Shown piece by piece: positions 19,190 through 26,492 of a DNA stretch of 35,466 nucleotides (the stretch's first letter is position 1; the number at the start of each line of letters is the position of its first letter). The notes under the pieces are model-generated. The model ran no database searches. It worked only from the letters and a program-made list of their open reading frames with translations, and was not told the origin of the DNA. Origin of the DNA: an uncultured Nitrosomonadales bacterium (GTDB lineage: Bacteria; Pseudomonadota; Gammaproteobacteria; Burkholderiales; Gallionellaceae); assembly GCA_903915035.1 (NCBI GenBank), contig CAIWRI010000140.1, positions 1-35,466 on the forward strand. Direction: 5' to 3'. Both the position numbers and the translations under genes were made by a program.

Positions 19190-20254
19190 ATGAACTTCAA
19201 ATTAAAGAACGATACTTTCCTGCGCGCGCTGCTGCGTCAACCTACCGAATATACCCCCTTATGGATGATGCGCCAGGCAGGTCGTTTTTTGCCGGAATAT
19301 CGCGAAACACGCAAACGTGCCGGCAGCTTTCTGGGGCTTTGCAAAAATCCGGATTTTGCCACTGAAGTCACCATGCAGCCACTTGAGCGTTTTCCGCTGG
19401 ATGCCGCCATTTTATTCTCCGACATTCTAACCGTACCCGATGCGATGGGGCTGGGACTGTATTTTGCAGACGGTGAAGGTCCGAAGTTTGAACGGCCTTT
19501 GCGGGATGCGGCCTCCATTATGGCATTGCGTGTGCCTGACATCGACAAGGATTTGCGCTATGTCACCGATGCCGTGACGCAAATTCGCAAAACCCTCAAC
19601 GGCAGCGTGCCGCTGATCGGCTTTTCCGGCAGTCCGTTCACGCTGTCCTGCTATATGGTGGAAGGCGGCGGCAGCGATGATTACGCACGCGTCAAAACGT
19701 TGATGTATAACGAGCCCAAACTGATGCACCATATTCTTGAAGTGACCACGCAAGCCGTGATCGCTTATCTGAATGCACAAATCGAAGCCGGCGCACAGGC
19801 TGTCATGATTTTTGATTCCTGGGGCGGGGTATTGTCGCATTCATCTTTCCATGAATTCTCACTGCCTTATACACAACGCATCGTAGCTGGCTTAATCAAG
19901 GAAAAAGATGGTGTGCGTATCCCCAATGTCGTTTTCACCAAGGGTGGCGGTTTGTGGATAGACAGTATTGCCGCGACAGGTTGTGACGCAATCGGCCTGG
20001 ACTGGACCATGGATATTGGCGTTGCGCGCCAGAAGGTAGGCCATAAGGTTGCGCTTCAGGGCAATCTCGACCCGGCAGTTTTATTCGCCTCGCCGGATGC
20101 AATTCGTACGGAAGTTGAAAAAGTGCTGAGCAGTTATGGTTATGGCAGCGGCCACGTATTTAATCTGGGACACGGTATTTCGCAGCATACCAATCCTGAA
20201 CATGTTGCAGCAATGGTTGCCGCCGTGCACGAACTGAGCCGCAAATATCACTAA
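19190..20254 (+). CDS. hemE: Uroporphyrinogen decarboxylase
   Basis: This 354-residue cytoplasmic enzyme removes four carboxyl groups from uroporphyrinogen III to give coproporphyrinogen III. The family signature [19 protein letters not shown] contains substrate-binding R28 and R32; the catalytic D78 lies in [35 protein letters not shown] and the late [20 protein letters not shown] are typical. It starts 18 bases after gltD without a strong ribosome-binding site and is likely the last gene of gltBD-hemE. Transcription probably ends at the perfect dyad 15 bases beyond its stop. Confidence 0.97.
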   Translation: MNFKLKNDTFLRALLRQPTEYTPLWMMRQAGRFLPEYRETRKRAGSFLGLCKNPDFATEVTMQPLERFPLDAAILFSDILTVPDAMGLGLYFADGEGPKFERPLRDAASIMALRVPDIDKDLRYVTDAVTQIRKTLNGSVPLIGFSGSPFTLSCYMVEGGGSDDYARVKTLMYNEPKLMHHILEVTTQAVIAYLNAQIEAGAQAVMIFDSWGGVLSHSSFHEFSLPYTQRIVAGLIKEKDGVRIPNVVFTKGGGLWIDSIAATGCDAIGLDWTMDIGVARQKVGHKVALQGNLDPAVLFASPDAIRTEVEKVLSSYGYGSGHVFNLGHGISQHTNPEHVAAMVAAVHELSRKYH

Positions 20255-20268
20255 ACCTTAAATGCTCC

Positions 20269-20318
20269 GGATAACATTAAAATCATGCCCTCATCTGTAT
20301 GATTTTAATGTTATCCGT
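20269..20318. terminator. Perfect 19-bp dyad between convergent hemE and ampG, candidate bidirectional terminator
   Basis: The arm CGGATAACATTAAAATCAT (20269-20287) is exactly repeated in inverted orientation at 20300-20318, around a 12-base loop. It lies between the 3' ends of two convergent operons, so a bidirectional terminator or 3'-end stabilising hairpin is the natural reading. It lacks the usual GC-rich stem plus T-run. A protein-binding dyad cannot be excluded. Confidence 0.6.
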
Positions 20319-20324
20319 ATCGAA

Positions 20325-21590
20325 TCAGTGAACAGCCTCCGGGATAGTCTGAACTTCATTCCACGGCGCAACCTTGAACAGCAGCAACATCCCCGGAATG
20401 GCGAATACCGCACACAACAGAAAAAATCCGCTCCAGCCCATGCTCTCCACTAACCAGCCGGTGGCTGCATTGGCAAAGGTGCGCGGCATCGCCATCAGGC
20501 TGGTAAACAGCGCAAACTGTGTGGCGGTATAAGCCGGATGCGTAGTGCGAGCAATGAAGGCGACAAAAGCCACCGTACCCAGCCCCACGCCTAACGCCTC
20601 AAGTCCTATCACCAGCGCTAATTGCATGCGTGCCAGCGCGTTGATCTCGGCATGGTGACCGATGGATGCCAGCCACGCGAAGCCGAAAATCGCCACGATC
20701 TGCACCACACCGAACAGCCACAAAGCGCGGTTGATGCCGATCTTCACCATCCACAGCCCGCCCAGCATTCCACCAATCACCGCAGGCCAAAGTCCCGCAT
20801 TTTTGGCAATCAGTCCGATATCGGTCTTGGAAAAACCCATGTCGAGATAAAACGGGGTGGCAAGCGAGGTGCACAGGCTGTCGCCCAGCTTATAGAATAG
20901 CAAAAAAAACAATATAAACATGGCACTACGCGAGCCTTGCCGGTTGATGAATTCCCGGAATGGCTCGATGACCGCTTCGCGCAAGGTTCGGGGAGCAATC
21001 GCTAAGTGCGGCTCAGCAATGCTCAAGGTCATCGCAATCCCGGGCAGCATAAACAGCGCGGTGATGATGAAAACCGTGCTCCACGGCAAAAAATCCGCCA
21101 GAATCAGCGACAAGGAACCTGGCACCAGACCGGCTACGCGATAGGCATTGACATGCACCGCATTGCCCAGCCCCAGCTCCGGGTCGCTCAACAGTTCACG
21201 ACGATAGGCATCGAGCACAATATCTTGCGTCGCGCCGAGCACTGCCAGCAACGTGGCGCACCAGGCGATGGTAGATAACTGGCTGGCAGGTGAAAATCCG
21301 CCCATGTTAGCGATTACCGCTAGAAGGCCTAGCTGAGTTAGCGCCATCCAGCCGCGACGGCGGCCCAGCATCGGCAACGCATAGCGATCAAGCAACGGTG
21401 ACCAGATAAATTTCCAGGTATAAGGAAATTGAATCAGCGCGAATAAACCTATAGTTTTCAGATCGACATGTTCGCTGCGCAGCCAGGCGGGCAGCAAGTT
21501 GAACAGCAGATACAGCGGCAGACCGGAAGAAAATCCGCTAAACACGCAAATCAGCATATTGCGGGTAAATAATTGCCGGATAACGCTCAT
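20325..21590 (-). CDS. ampG: AmpG-family muropeptide permease (MFS)
   Basis: This 421-residue protein has about 12 to 14 hydrophobic segments. The AmpG signature ATQDIVLDAYRREL lies near residue 107-120, and the N terminus (FSSGLPLYLLFNLLPAWLR) and KFIWSPLLDRY are also typical. AmpG imports N-acetylglucosaminyl-anhydromuropeptides into the cytoplasm for cell-wall recycling. The substrate is inferred from the family. The ATG overlaps the metW stop by four bases, so it belongs to the metX-metW-ampG operon and should fall under the upstream SAM-II riboswitch. Its 3' end is followed within six bases by the 19-bp dyad. Confidence 0.88.
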   Translation of the reverse strand: MSVIRQLFTRNMLICVFSGFSSGLPLYLLFNLLPAWLRSEHVDLKTIGLFALIQFPYTWKFIWSPLLDRYALPMLGRRRGWMALTQLGLLAVIANMGGFSPASQLSTIAWCATLLAVLGATQDIVLDAYRRELLSDPELGLGNAVHVNAYRVAGLVPGSLSLILADFLPWSTVFIITALFMLPGIAMTLSIAEPHLAIAPRTLREAVIEPFREFINRQGSRSAMFILFFLLFYKLGDSLCTSLATPFYLDMGFSKTDIGLIAKNAGLWPAVIGGMLGGLWMVKIGINRALWLFGVVQIVAIFGFAWLASIGHHAEINALARMQLALVIGLEALGVGLGTVAFVAFIARTTHPAYTATQFALFTSLMAMPRTFANAATGWLVESMGWSGFFLLCAVFAIPGMLLLFKVAPWNEVQTIPEAVH

Positions 21591-22192
21591 ATCCCGCGCT
21601 GGAAGCGATAGACCGCTGTGCTGCCGAGCAAATTGGAGAACAGCGAGATTTCATGCCCGCCCGTCATGACGCTACGTGCGGTGATACTGACGCAGTATTT
21701 TTCGCAAAACTGATCAAAGTCGTTCAGGGTACACAGGTGCACATTGGGCGTGTCATACCACTGGTAGGGCAACTCGCGCGACACCGGCATGTGGCCCATG
21801 ATAATGTTCCAGCGATTCTTCCAGTAACCAAAGTTGGGAAAACTGACGATGCCCTCACGGCCTACGCGCAGCATTTCCTGTATCAGCGCCTCGGTATGAC
21901 GGGTAGCCTGCAGCGTCTGTGAGAGAATCACAAAATCAAATGCGCCATCTTCGAAATCAGACAAGCCGGAATCCAGGTCATTCTGGATCACGTTAACACC
22001 GTTGGCGATGCACGACACGATATCCATATCGCTGATTTCCACGCCGTAACCGCGCACTGAGCGTGTTTCCTTGAGATAGCGCAACAGACTGCCATCCCCG
22101 CAACCCAGATCCAGCACCGAGGCACCTTTAGGTATCCAGGCAGCAATAGCGGCAAAATCGGGACGCTCCGCTGCAAGTGAAGCTATGCTCAT
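21587..22192 (-). CDS. metW: Methionine biosynthesis protein MetW (SAM-dependent methyltransferase fold)
   Basis: This 201-residue protein has the SAM-binding motif [16 protein letters not shown] near residue 25 and a methyltransferase fold. The segment [29 protein letters not shown] is typical of MetW. MetW works with MetX: in several Proteobacteria the pair is needed for homoserine acylation, the first committed step of methionine synthesis. It overlaps metX and ampG by four bases (ATGA) on each side, so all three are translationally coupled. Confidence 0.95.
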   Translation of the reverse strand: MSIASLAAERPDFAAIAAWIPKGASVLDLGCGDGSLLRYLKETRSVRGYGVEISDMDIVSCIANGVNVIQNDLDSGLSDFEDGAFDFVILSQTLQATRHTEALIQEMLRVGREGIVSFPNFGYWKNRWNIIMGHMPVSRELPYQWYDTPNVHLCTLNDFDQFCEKYCVSITARSVMTGGHEISLFSNLLGSTAVYRFQRGI

Positions 22193-23322
22193 TTTGATAT
22201 CTCCCGGCTGACATTGGCAAGATAGGCGCGCATCACATCGAAGTAATGCGGGTGCTCCATCAGAAAAGAATCATGCCCGTGATTGGAAGTAATTTCCGCA
22301 TAGCTGACCGGGCGTTTATTATGCAGCAGCGGGCGGATAAGCTCGCGTGAACGCTTAGGTGAAAAACGCCAGTCCGTGGTGAATGAGATCACAAGAAAAC
22401 CCGCGCGCGCACGTGCAAAAGCCTTATTCAAATCGCCGTCACAATCTTGTGCCGGATCAAAATAATCCAGCGCCTTGGTCATCAACAGATAGGTATTGGC
22501 ATCAAAGTAGGCAGCAAACTTATCCCCCTGATAACGCAGATAGGATTCGATCTGAAATTCCACCTCATAGCCGTAGTTATAATTTTCGGTCTGCAGATGG
22601 CGGCCGAATTTGTCTGCCATTGCATCGTCTGACAAGTAAGTAATATGGCCCAGCATTCGCGCCAGACGAAGGCCTCGCGTCGGCACTACGCCATGCTGAT
22701 AATAATTCCCGCCATGAAAATCAGGATCAGTCAGAATGGCGTTGCGGGCCACGTCATTGAAAGCGATGTTCTGTGCGGTAAGCCGAGGTGCGCTGGCAAT
22801 CGCCAGAACATGATGCACCCGTTGCGGATAGGCTAACGACCATTGCAAAGCCTGCATCCCGCCCAGGCTACCGCCTATCACCGCTGCAAAGCAGTCAATA
22901 TCCAGCAGGTCAGCTAACCTTGCCTGCGACTCGACCCAGTCTTCCACGGTGATCACCGGGAAGCTCGCGCCATAAGGCTCGCCAGTTTCAGGATTGATCG
23001 AAGAAGGTCCGGTCGAACCGTGACAACCGCCCAGATTATTCAAACCGATGACGAAAAACTTGTCAGTATTGACAGGCTTGCCCGGGCCGACCATGTTATC
23101 CCACCAGCCGATATTTTCCGGTTGCCCGGCATAGACGCCTGCCACATGATGATGACCCGACAGGGCATGGCAAATCAGAATGGCATTAGATTTGTCGACA
23201 TTTAACGTGCCGTATGTTTCATACATCAACTCATAACGAGGCAAAACCGCACCACTGCGAAATACCAGCGGAATATCAAACAACGCGCTCTGCGCTTTAA
23301 CAATACCTACAGAATCACTCAA
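22189..23322 (-). CDS. metX: Homoserine O-acyltransferase (MetX family)
   Basis: The alpha/beta-hydrolase MetX activates homoserine with an acetyl or succinyl group for methionine synthesis. The nucleophile elbow is [12 protein letters not shown]; the catalytic His is in NHGHDSFL near the C terminus, and [16 protein letters not shown] is the oxyanion region. I choose the TTG at 23322 (377 residues, starting with the typical SDSVGIV). GGAG (23331-23328) lies five bases upstream of it, and the protein has normal length. An in-frame TTG at 23358 would put the start inside a terminator hairpin. No in-frame ATG occurs until about 30 residues later. Betaproteobacterial members often use succinyl-CoA; this cannot be read here with certainty. 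Expression should be controlled by the SAM-II riboswitch. Confidence 0.95.
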   Translation of the reverse strand: MSDSVGIVKAQSALFDIPLVFRSGAVLPRYELMYETYGTLNVDKSNAILICHALSGHHHVAGVYAGQPENIGWWDNMVGPGKPVNTDKFFVIGLNNLGGCHGSTGPSSINPETGEPYGASFPVITVEDWVESQARLADLLDIDCFAAVIGGSLGGMQALQWSLAYPQRVHHVLAIASAPRLTAQNIAFNDVARNAILTDPDFHGGNYYQHGVVPTRGLRLARMLGHITYLSDDAMADKFGRHLQTENYNYGYEVEFQIESYLRYQGDKFAAYFDANTYLLMTKALDYFDPAQDCDGDLNKAFARARAGFLVISFTTDWRFSPKRSRELIRPLLHNKRPVSYAEITSNHGHDSFLMEHPHYFDVMRAYLANVSREISK

Positions 23323-23331
23323 AGCAGCTCC

Positions 23332-23365
23332 AAAAGAAAACCCGTTTAGCTTAGCCAAAACGGGT
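23332..23365 (-). terminator. Intrinsic terminator of the metX leader (attenuator)
   Basis: On the minus strand ACCCGTTT (23365-23358) pairs perfectly with AAACGGGT (23347-23340) around a 10-base loop. TTTCTTTT (23339-23332) follows directly. It sits between the SAM-II aptamer and the metX ribosome-binding site (GGAG 23331-23328), the position expected of a riboswitch-controlled terminator. Confidence 0.75.
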
Positions 23366-23370
23366 GTTCA

Positions 23371-23460
23371 CGCTTTAGCTGGTATATTTTAGTAAACATG
23401 AAAATCCTGAATTTAGATGTTTACCTGTGCCCCGCAAGCTGATGTCAAATCGGCACGGAG
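23371..23460 (-). promoter_or_regulatory. SAM-II riboswitch aptamer upstream of metX
   Basis: Read on the minus strand: P1 is GTGCC (23456-23452) with GGCAC (23431-23427). The loop holds the conserved GATTTGA and GCTTGC (23439-23434). The 3' strand GCTAAAGC (23379-23372) pairs with GCTTGC as in the SAM-II pseudoknot (C-G, G-C, two bases UA left over for ligand, then U-A, U-A, C-G, G-C). The order GATTTG, CTTGC, P1, A-rich linker, GCTAAAG is the SAM-II signature. Unlike compact members, an 8-bp hairpin GTAAACAT/ATGTTTAC (23424-23417 with 23399-23392) is inserted in the linker. SAM binding should lower metX-metW-ampG expression. Confidence 0.85.
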
Positions 23461-23463
23461 CTA

Positions 23464-23492
23464 AGTGTCCGCGTTTTATCCCGCGCTGTCAA
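23464..23492 (-). promoter_or_regulatory. Promoter of metX-metW-ampG
   Basis: On the minus strand a perfect TTGACA (23492-23487) is followed after 17 bases by GACACT (23469-23464), a weak -10 (3 of 6). The predicted start near 23457 falls exactly at the first base of the riboswitch P1 stem, which supports both calls. The -35 lies within the last codons of the hopJ-like gene. Confidence 0.6.
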
Positions 23493-23829
23493 TTTTCAGT
23501 GCCAGCGCACTGCTCTGAAATTTTATTCCGCCCCAGCCGGATAGCATAAAATTGCGGATATTCTGATGATCCGTGCCTGAGCGGTGCTTGAGCACATCGT
23601 CACGGTAATAGCTGCCGAAGCAATGCAGGGTCTGCTGCGATGTCAGTCCTTGCAAGCTTGCAAAGGAGAAAACCTTGCATGAACCGTTGTTCTCACCGGC
23701 TTCGTTTTGCAGCTCCCCGTTGCGAAATGCGCCTGGCGTAAAATCGTAATACGCGTCAACCACCGCAATGGTGTCATTGAAGGCGATGCTGTCGGGCGCG
23801 GTTGCCAGCGTTTTTAGGAATTGTTTCAT
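23476..23829 (-). CDS. HopJ-family protein (type III effector HopJ domain)
   Basis: The 117-residue protein matches the HopJ family along its whole length: SIAFNDTIAVVDAYYDFTP, NGELQNEAGENNGSCKVFSFA, LQGLTSQQTLHCFGSYYRDDVL and GTDHQNIRNFMLSGWGGIKF. The family is named after a Pseudomonas syringae type III effector. Close relatives are widespread in non-pathogenic Proteobacteria, so secretion is not implied and the function is unknown. There is no signal peptide or membrane segment. It has its own TATAAT upstream and no terminator before the metX leader, so some metX transcription may come through it. Confidence 0.88.
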   Translation of the reverse strand: MKQFLKTLATAPDSIAFNDTIAVVDAYYDFTPGAFRNGELQNEAGENNGSCKVFSFASLQGLTSQQTLHCFGSYYRDDVLKHRSGTDHQNIRNFMLSGWGGIKFQSSALALKIDSAG

Positions 23830-23859
23830 GAGCGGGAATCAGGTGATTGATGACGGAAT

Positions 23860-23865
23860 ATTATA
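23860..23865 (-). promoter_or_regulatory. -10 element of the hopJ-like gene
   Basis: A perfect TATAAT on the minus strand (plus-strand ATTATA) lies 30 bases before the ATG at 23829, implying a start near 23853. A matching -35 at 16-18 bases is weak. The element separates this gene from ptsI, although no terminator is visible after ptsI. Confidence 0.45.
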
Positions 23866-23961
23866 CCGCGCTACGCTCTTAAGGCCGGTGCAGAACGCAG
23901 CTGAGCATCGGCGACACTGTAAGCCATTACCTGATTCATCAAAAGAAAATTCAGCATGCCA

Positions 23962-25686
23962 TCAGCTGTTGAGCTTATCCAGCAACTCGCGGATTTTCAG
24001 GGGATCTTCGGCGCGCAGAATTTTTTGTGTGAGCGCGGCGATTTCCGGCAGGCTGGTCGTCAACACACGCTGCTTGACGCCCGGCACCTGCGCGGAGGAC
24101 ATCGAAAACTGGCGCAGTCCCATACCCAAAAACAATCGGGTATAGGCAATCTCACCCGCCATCTCACCGCACACAGAAACCGGCACCTGTAATTTATTCG
24201 CCGTACTGATGACATGTGACAACAAATGCAGTATGGCAGGATGCAGCGGGTCATACAGGTGCGCGACATCCTCGTCGGTGCGATCAATCGCCAGCGTGTA
24301 CTGGATCAGATCATTGGTGCCTATGGATAAGAAATCCAGTCGTTTAGCGAACACATTGAGGGACAAGGCTGCGGCGGGAATTTCGATCATACCGCCTACT
24401 TTGACTTCGCGGTTGTAGCGTATGCCCTCGTCGTCCAGCATTTGCTTGGTCGCTTCAATAAACTGCAAGGTCTGATTCAATTCAGCAACACAAGACAGCA
24501 TCGGAATCAATATCTTAATGTCGCCATAGTGTGTGGCACGCAGCAGCGCACGCAATTGGGTGCGAAACAATTGCGGCTCAGACAGACACAGCCGTATTGC
24601 ACGCAGACCCAGTGCAGGGTTGCTGGCTACATGCTTCACCCCCTTGATTTGCTTGTCTGCGCCCAGATCGAATGTACGTATCGTGACGGACTGCCCCTTC
24701 ATGCCAATGGCTGCCGCACGGTACGACTCAAACTGCTCATTCTCATCCGGCAACTCATCACGATTCAAAAACAGGAATTCGCTACGGAACAATCCGACAC
24801 CGGTAGCACCATTTTCCTTCGCCTCAACGATATCTTCCGGCTTCTCGATATTGGCGTGCAGCTCGATCACCACCCCGTCCAGCGTGTTGGCACGCGCACT
24901 GCGCAGACGTTTGAGCTTCTTGCGCTCAAGTTCCCACTCGCTTTGCAGCAATTTGTATTCTGCCAGAATGGCTTTGTCAGGATTGACAATCAGCACGCCT
25001 TGCTCGCCATCCAGAATCAGCAGATCATCTTCGCGTATCATTTCCCGCGCATGATGCAAACCGACTACACAAGGCGTATTCAGACTGCGGGCAACAATTG
25101 CGGTATGCGACGTCGCACTGCCTGCATCGGTGATAAAAGCCGCGTATTGTTGCGGTTTGAACTGGATCATATCCGCCGGACTCAAATCATGCGCCACCAA
25201 TATCGTATCAATATCGCGTCGCAAATGCGCAGGCTGATGCCCGGGATGGCCGGACAACTGATTGAGCAGCCGTTCGGCAACCTGCTTGACATCGGCCTGA
25301 CGTTCACGCAAATAGGCATCTTCGAATTCATCAAATTGCGCTGCCATCGCATCAGTCTGCACCTTGATAGCCCATTCGACATTACACAACTCGCGTTCAA
25401 CCATTTCACGCGGCCCGACACTGAGCAACGGGTCGTCGAGTATCATCTGATGCAGTTCCAGAAAGGCGTCAAACTCGGCAGCGGCATAGCTCGGACGATT
25501 ACTGCGCAGACCGGCGAATTCGCTGCGTGTGGCGAGCAAGGCCGCATCAAAACGCGCAAGCTCCTCTGCGACAAATTGTTTGGGCAGCACGTAATGCGAC
25601 ACTTCCAGTGAACTGTGCGAAAGTAAATGTGCATGACCTATGGCTATGCCGCTGGAGACCGCAATGCCGTGCAGGGTAAAGCTCAT
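23962..25686 (-). CDS. ptsI: Phosphoenolpyruvate-protein phosphotransferase (PTS enzyme I)
   Basis: From ATG 25686 (GGGG about ten bases upstream) the protein has 574 residues, the family's length. Enzyme I takes phosphate from PEP to its own histidine and passes it to HPr. The phospho-histidine is H194 in GSATSHTAIVARSLNTPCVVG. The PEP-binding barrel shows GLFRSEFLFLNRDELPDE, the signature DFLSIGTNDLIQYTLAIDR, and the active-site Cys in SVCGEMAG. It is separated from ptsH by 133 bases with no clear feature. Without EIIB/EIIC genes nearby the chain probably serves regulation. Confidence 0.96.
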   Translation of the reverse strand: MSFTLHGIAVSSGIAIGHAHLLSHSSLEVSHYVLPKQFVAEELARFDAALLATRSEFAGLRSNRPSYAAAEFDAFLELHQMILDDPLLSVGPREMVERELCNVEWAIKVQTDAMAAQFDEFEDAYLRERQADVKQVAERLLNQLSGHPGHQPAHLRRDIDTILVAHDLSPADMIQFKPQQYAAFITDAGSATSHTAIVARSLNTPCVVGLHHAREMIREDDLLILDGEQGVLIVNPDKAILAEYKLLQSEWELERKKLKRLRSARANTLDGVVIELHANIEKPEDIVEAKENGATGVGLFRSEFLFLNRDELPDENEQFESYRAAAIGMKGQSVTIRTFDLGADKQIKGVKHVASNPALGLRAIRLCLSEPQLFRTQLRALLRATHYGDIKILIPMLSCVAELNQTLQFIEATKQMLDDEGIRYNREVKVGGMIEIPAAALSLNVFAKRLDFLSIGTNDLIQYTLAIDRTDEDVAHLYDPLHPAILHLLSHVISTANKLQVPVSVCGEMAGEIAYTRLFLGMGLRQFSMSSAQVPGVKQRVLTTSLPEIAALTQKILRAEDPLKIRELLDKLNS

Positions 25687-25828
25687 GTATTTCCCCAAAG
25701 TAGCGTCGCTCGCAAACCTGTATGCAAAAAGCCGCGCTGCGAACGATAAAACGCGTCAGACAGGCAGATGCAGAACAAGCTGGCAGACGATGCTGCAGGC
25801 TGTTTGTGCAGCAGCTTATTCGGAGAAA

Positions 25829-26095
25829 TCATCCGCCTTCCCCGAAATAGTCGTTGATCAGCGCCAGCAAAGCCTGCATCGCGACTTCTGCATCTTCGCC
25901 TGTTGTTTCGATACTGATCGTCGTGCCCTTAGCTGCCGCCAGCATCATCACACCCATGATGCTCTTGGCATTCACGCGACGGTTATTGCGAGATAACATC
26001 ACCTCGCACTTAAAATTGCCAGCCAACTGGGTAAGTTTCGCTGAAGCACGCGCATGCAATCCGAGTTTATTGATGATCAGTGCGTCTTGTTGCAT
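25829..26095 (-). CDS. ptsH: Phosphocarrier protein HPr
   Basis: From ATG 26095 the protein has 88 residues, standard for HPr. The active-site histidine is H14 in NKLGLHARASAKL. The regulatory serine position is S45 in KSIMGVMMLAAAKGT, the form recognised by HPr kinase/phosphorylase. It starts one base after the EIIA stop (TAACATG), with GGAG inside the end of the EIIA gene. It carries phosphate from enzyme I to the EIIA encoded immediately upstream. Confidence 0.96.
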   Translation of the reverse strand: MQQDALIINKLGLHARASAKLTQLAGNFKCEVMLSRNNRRVNAKSIMGVMMLAAAKGTTISIETTGEDAEVAMQALLALINDYFGEGG

Positions 26096-26096
26096 G

Positions 26097-26483
26097 TTAG
26101 TGCTCCATATGAACGATACATTCGCGGCCGCCGTCAATGGCAATGCCGGCCAGTTCCGGCAGACTCTTATTCGAAGAACCCACCACCCGCAGCAGCATAG
26201 GCAAATTCACGCCGGCCACCCCCTCAACGCGTTCCGCATGACAAAGCTGCCTGCCGATATTACTCGGTGTTGCACCGAATACATCGACCAGAATCAACAC
26301 GCCACTGCCTGAATCAAGCTCTTTGAGCAGCTCTTCGCCCTCAGTCAATTTCTGCTGAGGATCATCCGTAGCCCATACAGACAGCACCCTCAGATTTTTC
26401 GGGATTTCACCAAAAACATGTTTCGCACAGTCTGCCAGCGCATTGCCCAGGCCGTTATGCGTCACCAATAAGATTCCAATCAC
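26097..26483 (-). CDS. PTS EIIA component, mannose/fructose (Man) family
   Basis: This 128-residue protein has the EIIA(Man) fold, with the phospho-histidine H9 in LLVTHNGLGNAL and the motif GSGVLILVDVFGATPSNIGRQL. It would accept phosphate from HPr. It starts with GTG 26483, with AGGGG upstream. In Betaproteobacteria this EIIA-ptsH-ptsI trio is common without a sugar permease and is thought to act as a regulatory relay. The same seems true here, as no EIIB, EIIC or EIID gene is in the window. Confidence 0.92.
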   Translation of the reverse strand: MIGILLVTHNGLGNALADCAKHVFGEIPKNLRVLSVWATDDPQQKLTEGEELLKELDSGSGVLILVDVFGATPSNIGRQLCHAERVEGVAGVNLPMLLRVVGSSNKSLPELAGIAIDGGRECIVHMEH

Positions 26484-26492
26484 TTTATCCCC

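Noticed and set aside
23322-23358. Upstream TTG start for metX at 23358
   Set aside because: It would place the start inside the terminator hairpin; the TTG at 23322 has GGAG five bases upstream and gives the usual N terminus.
23476-23829. HopJ-like gene as evidence for a type III secretion system or pathogenicity
   Set aside because: The family is widespread in free-living Proteobacteria, and no secretion genes or virulence context are present.
24442-25611. Open frame of 389 codons on the plus strand opposite ptsI
   Set aside because: It is antisense to the well-supported enzyme I gene and is Gln/Arg/Ile-rich without domains; a coding shadow.
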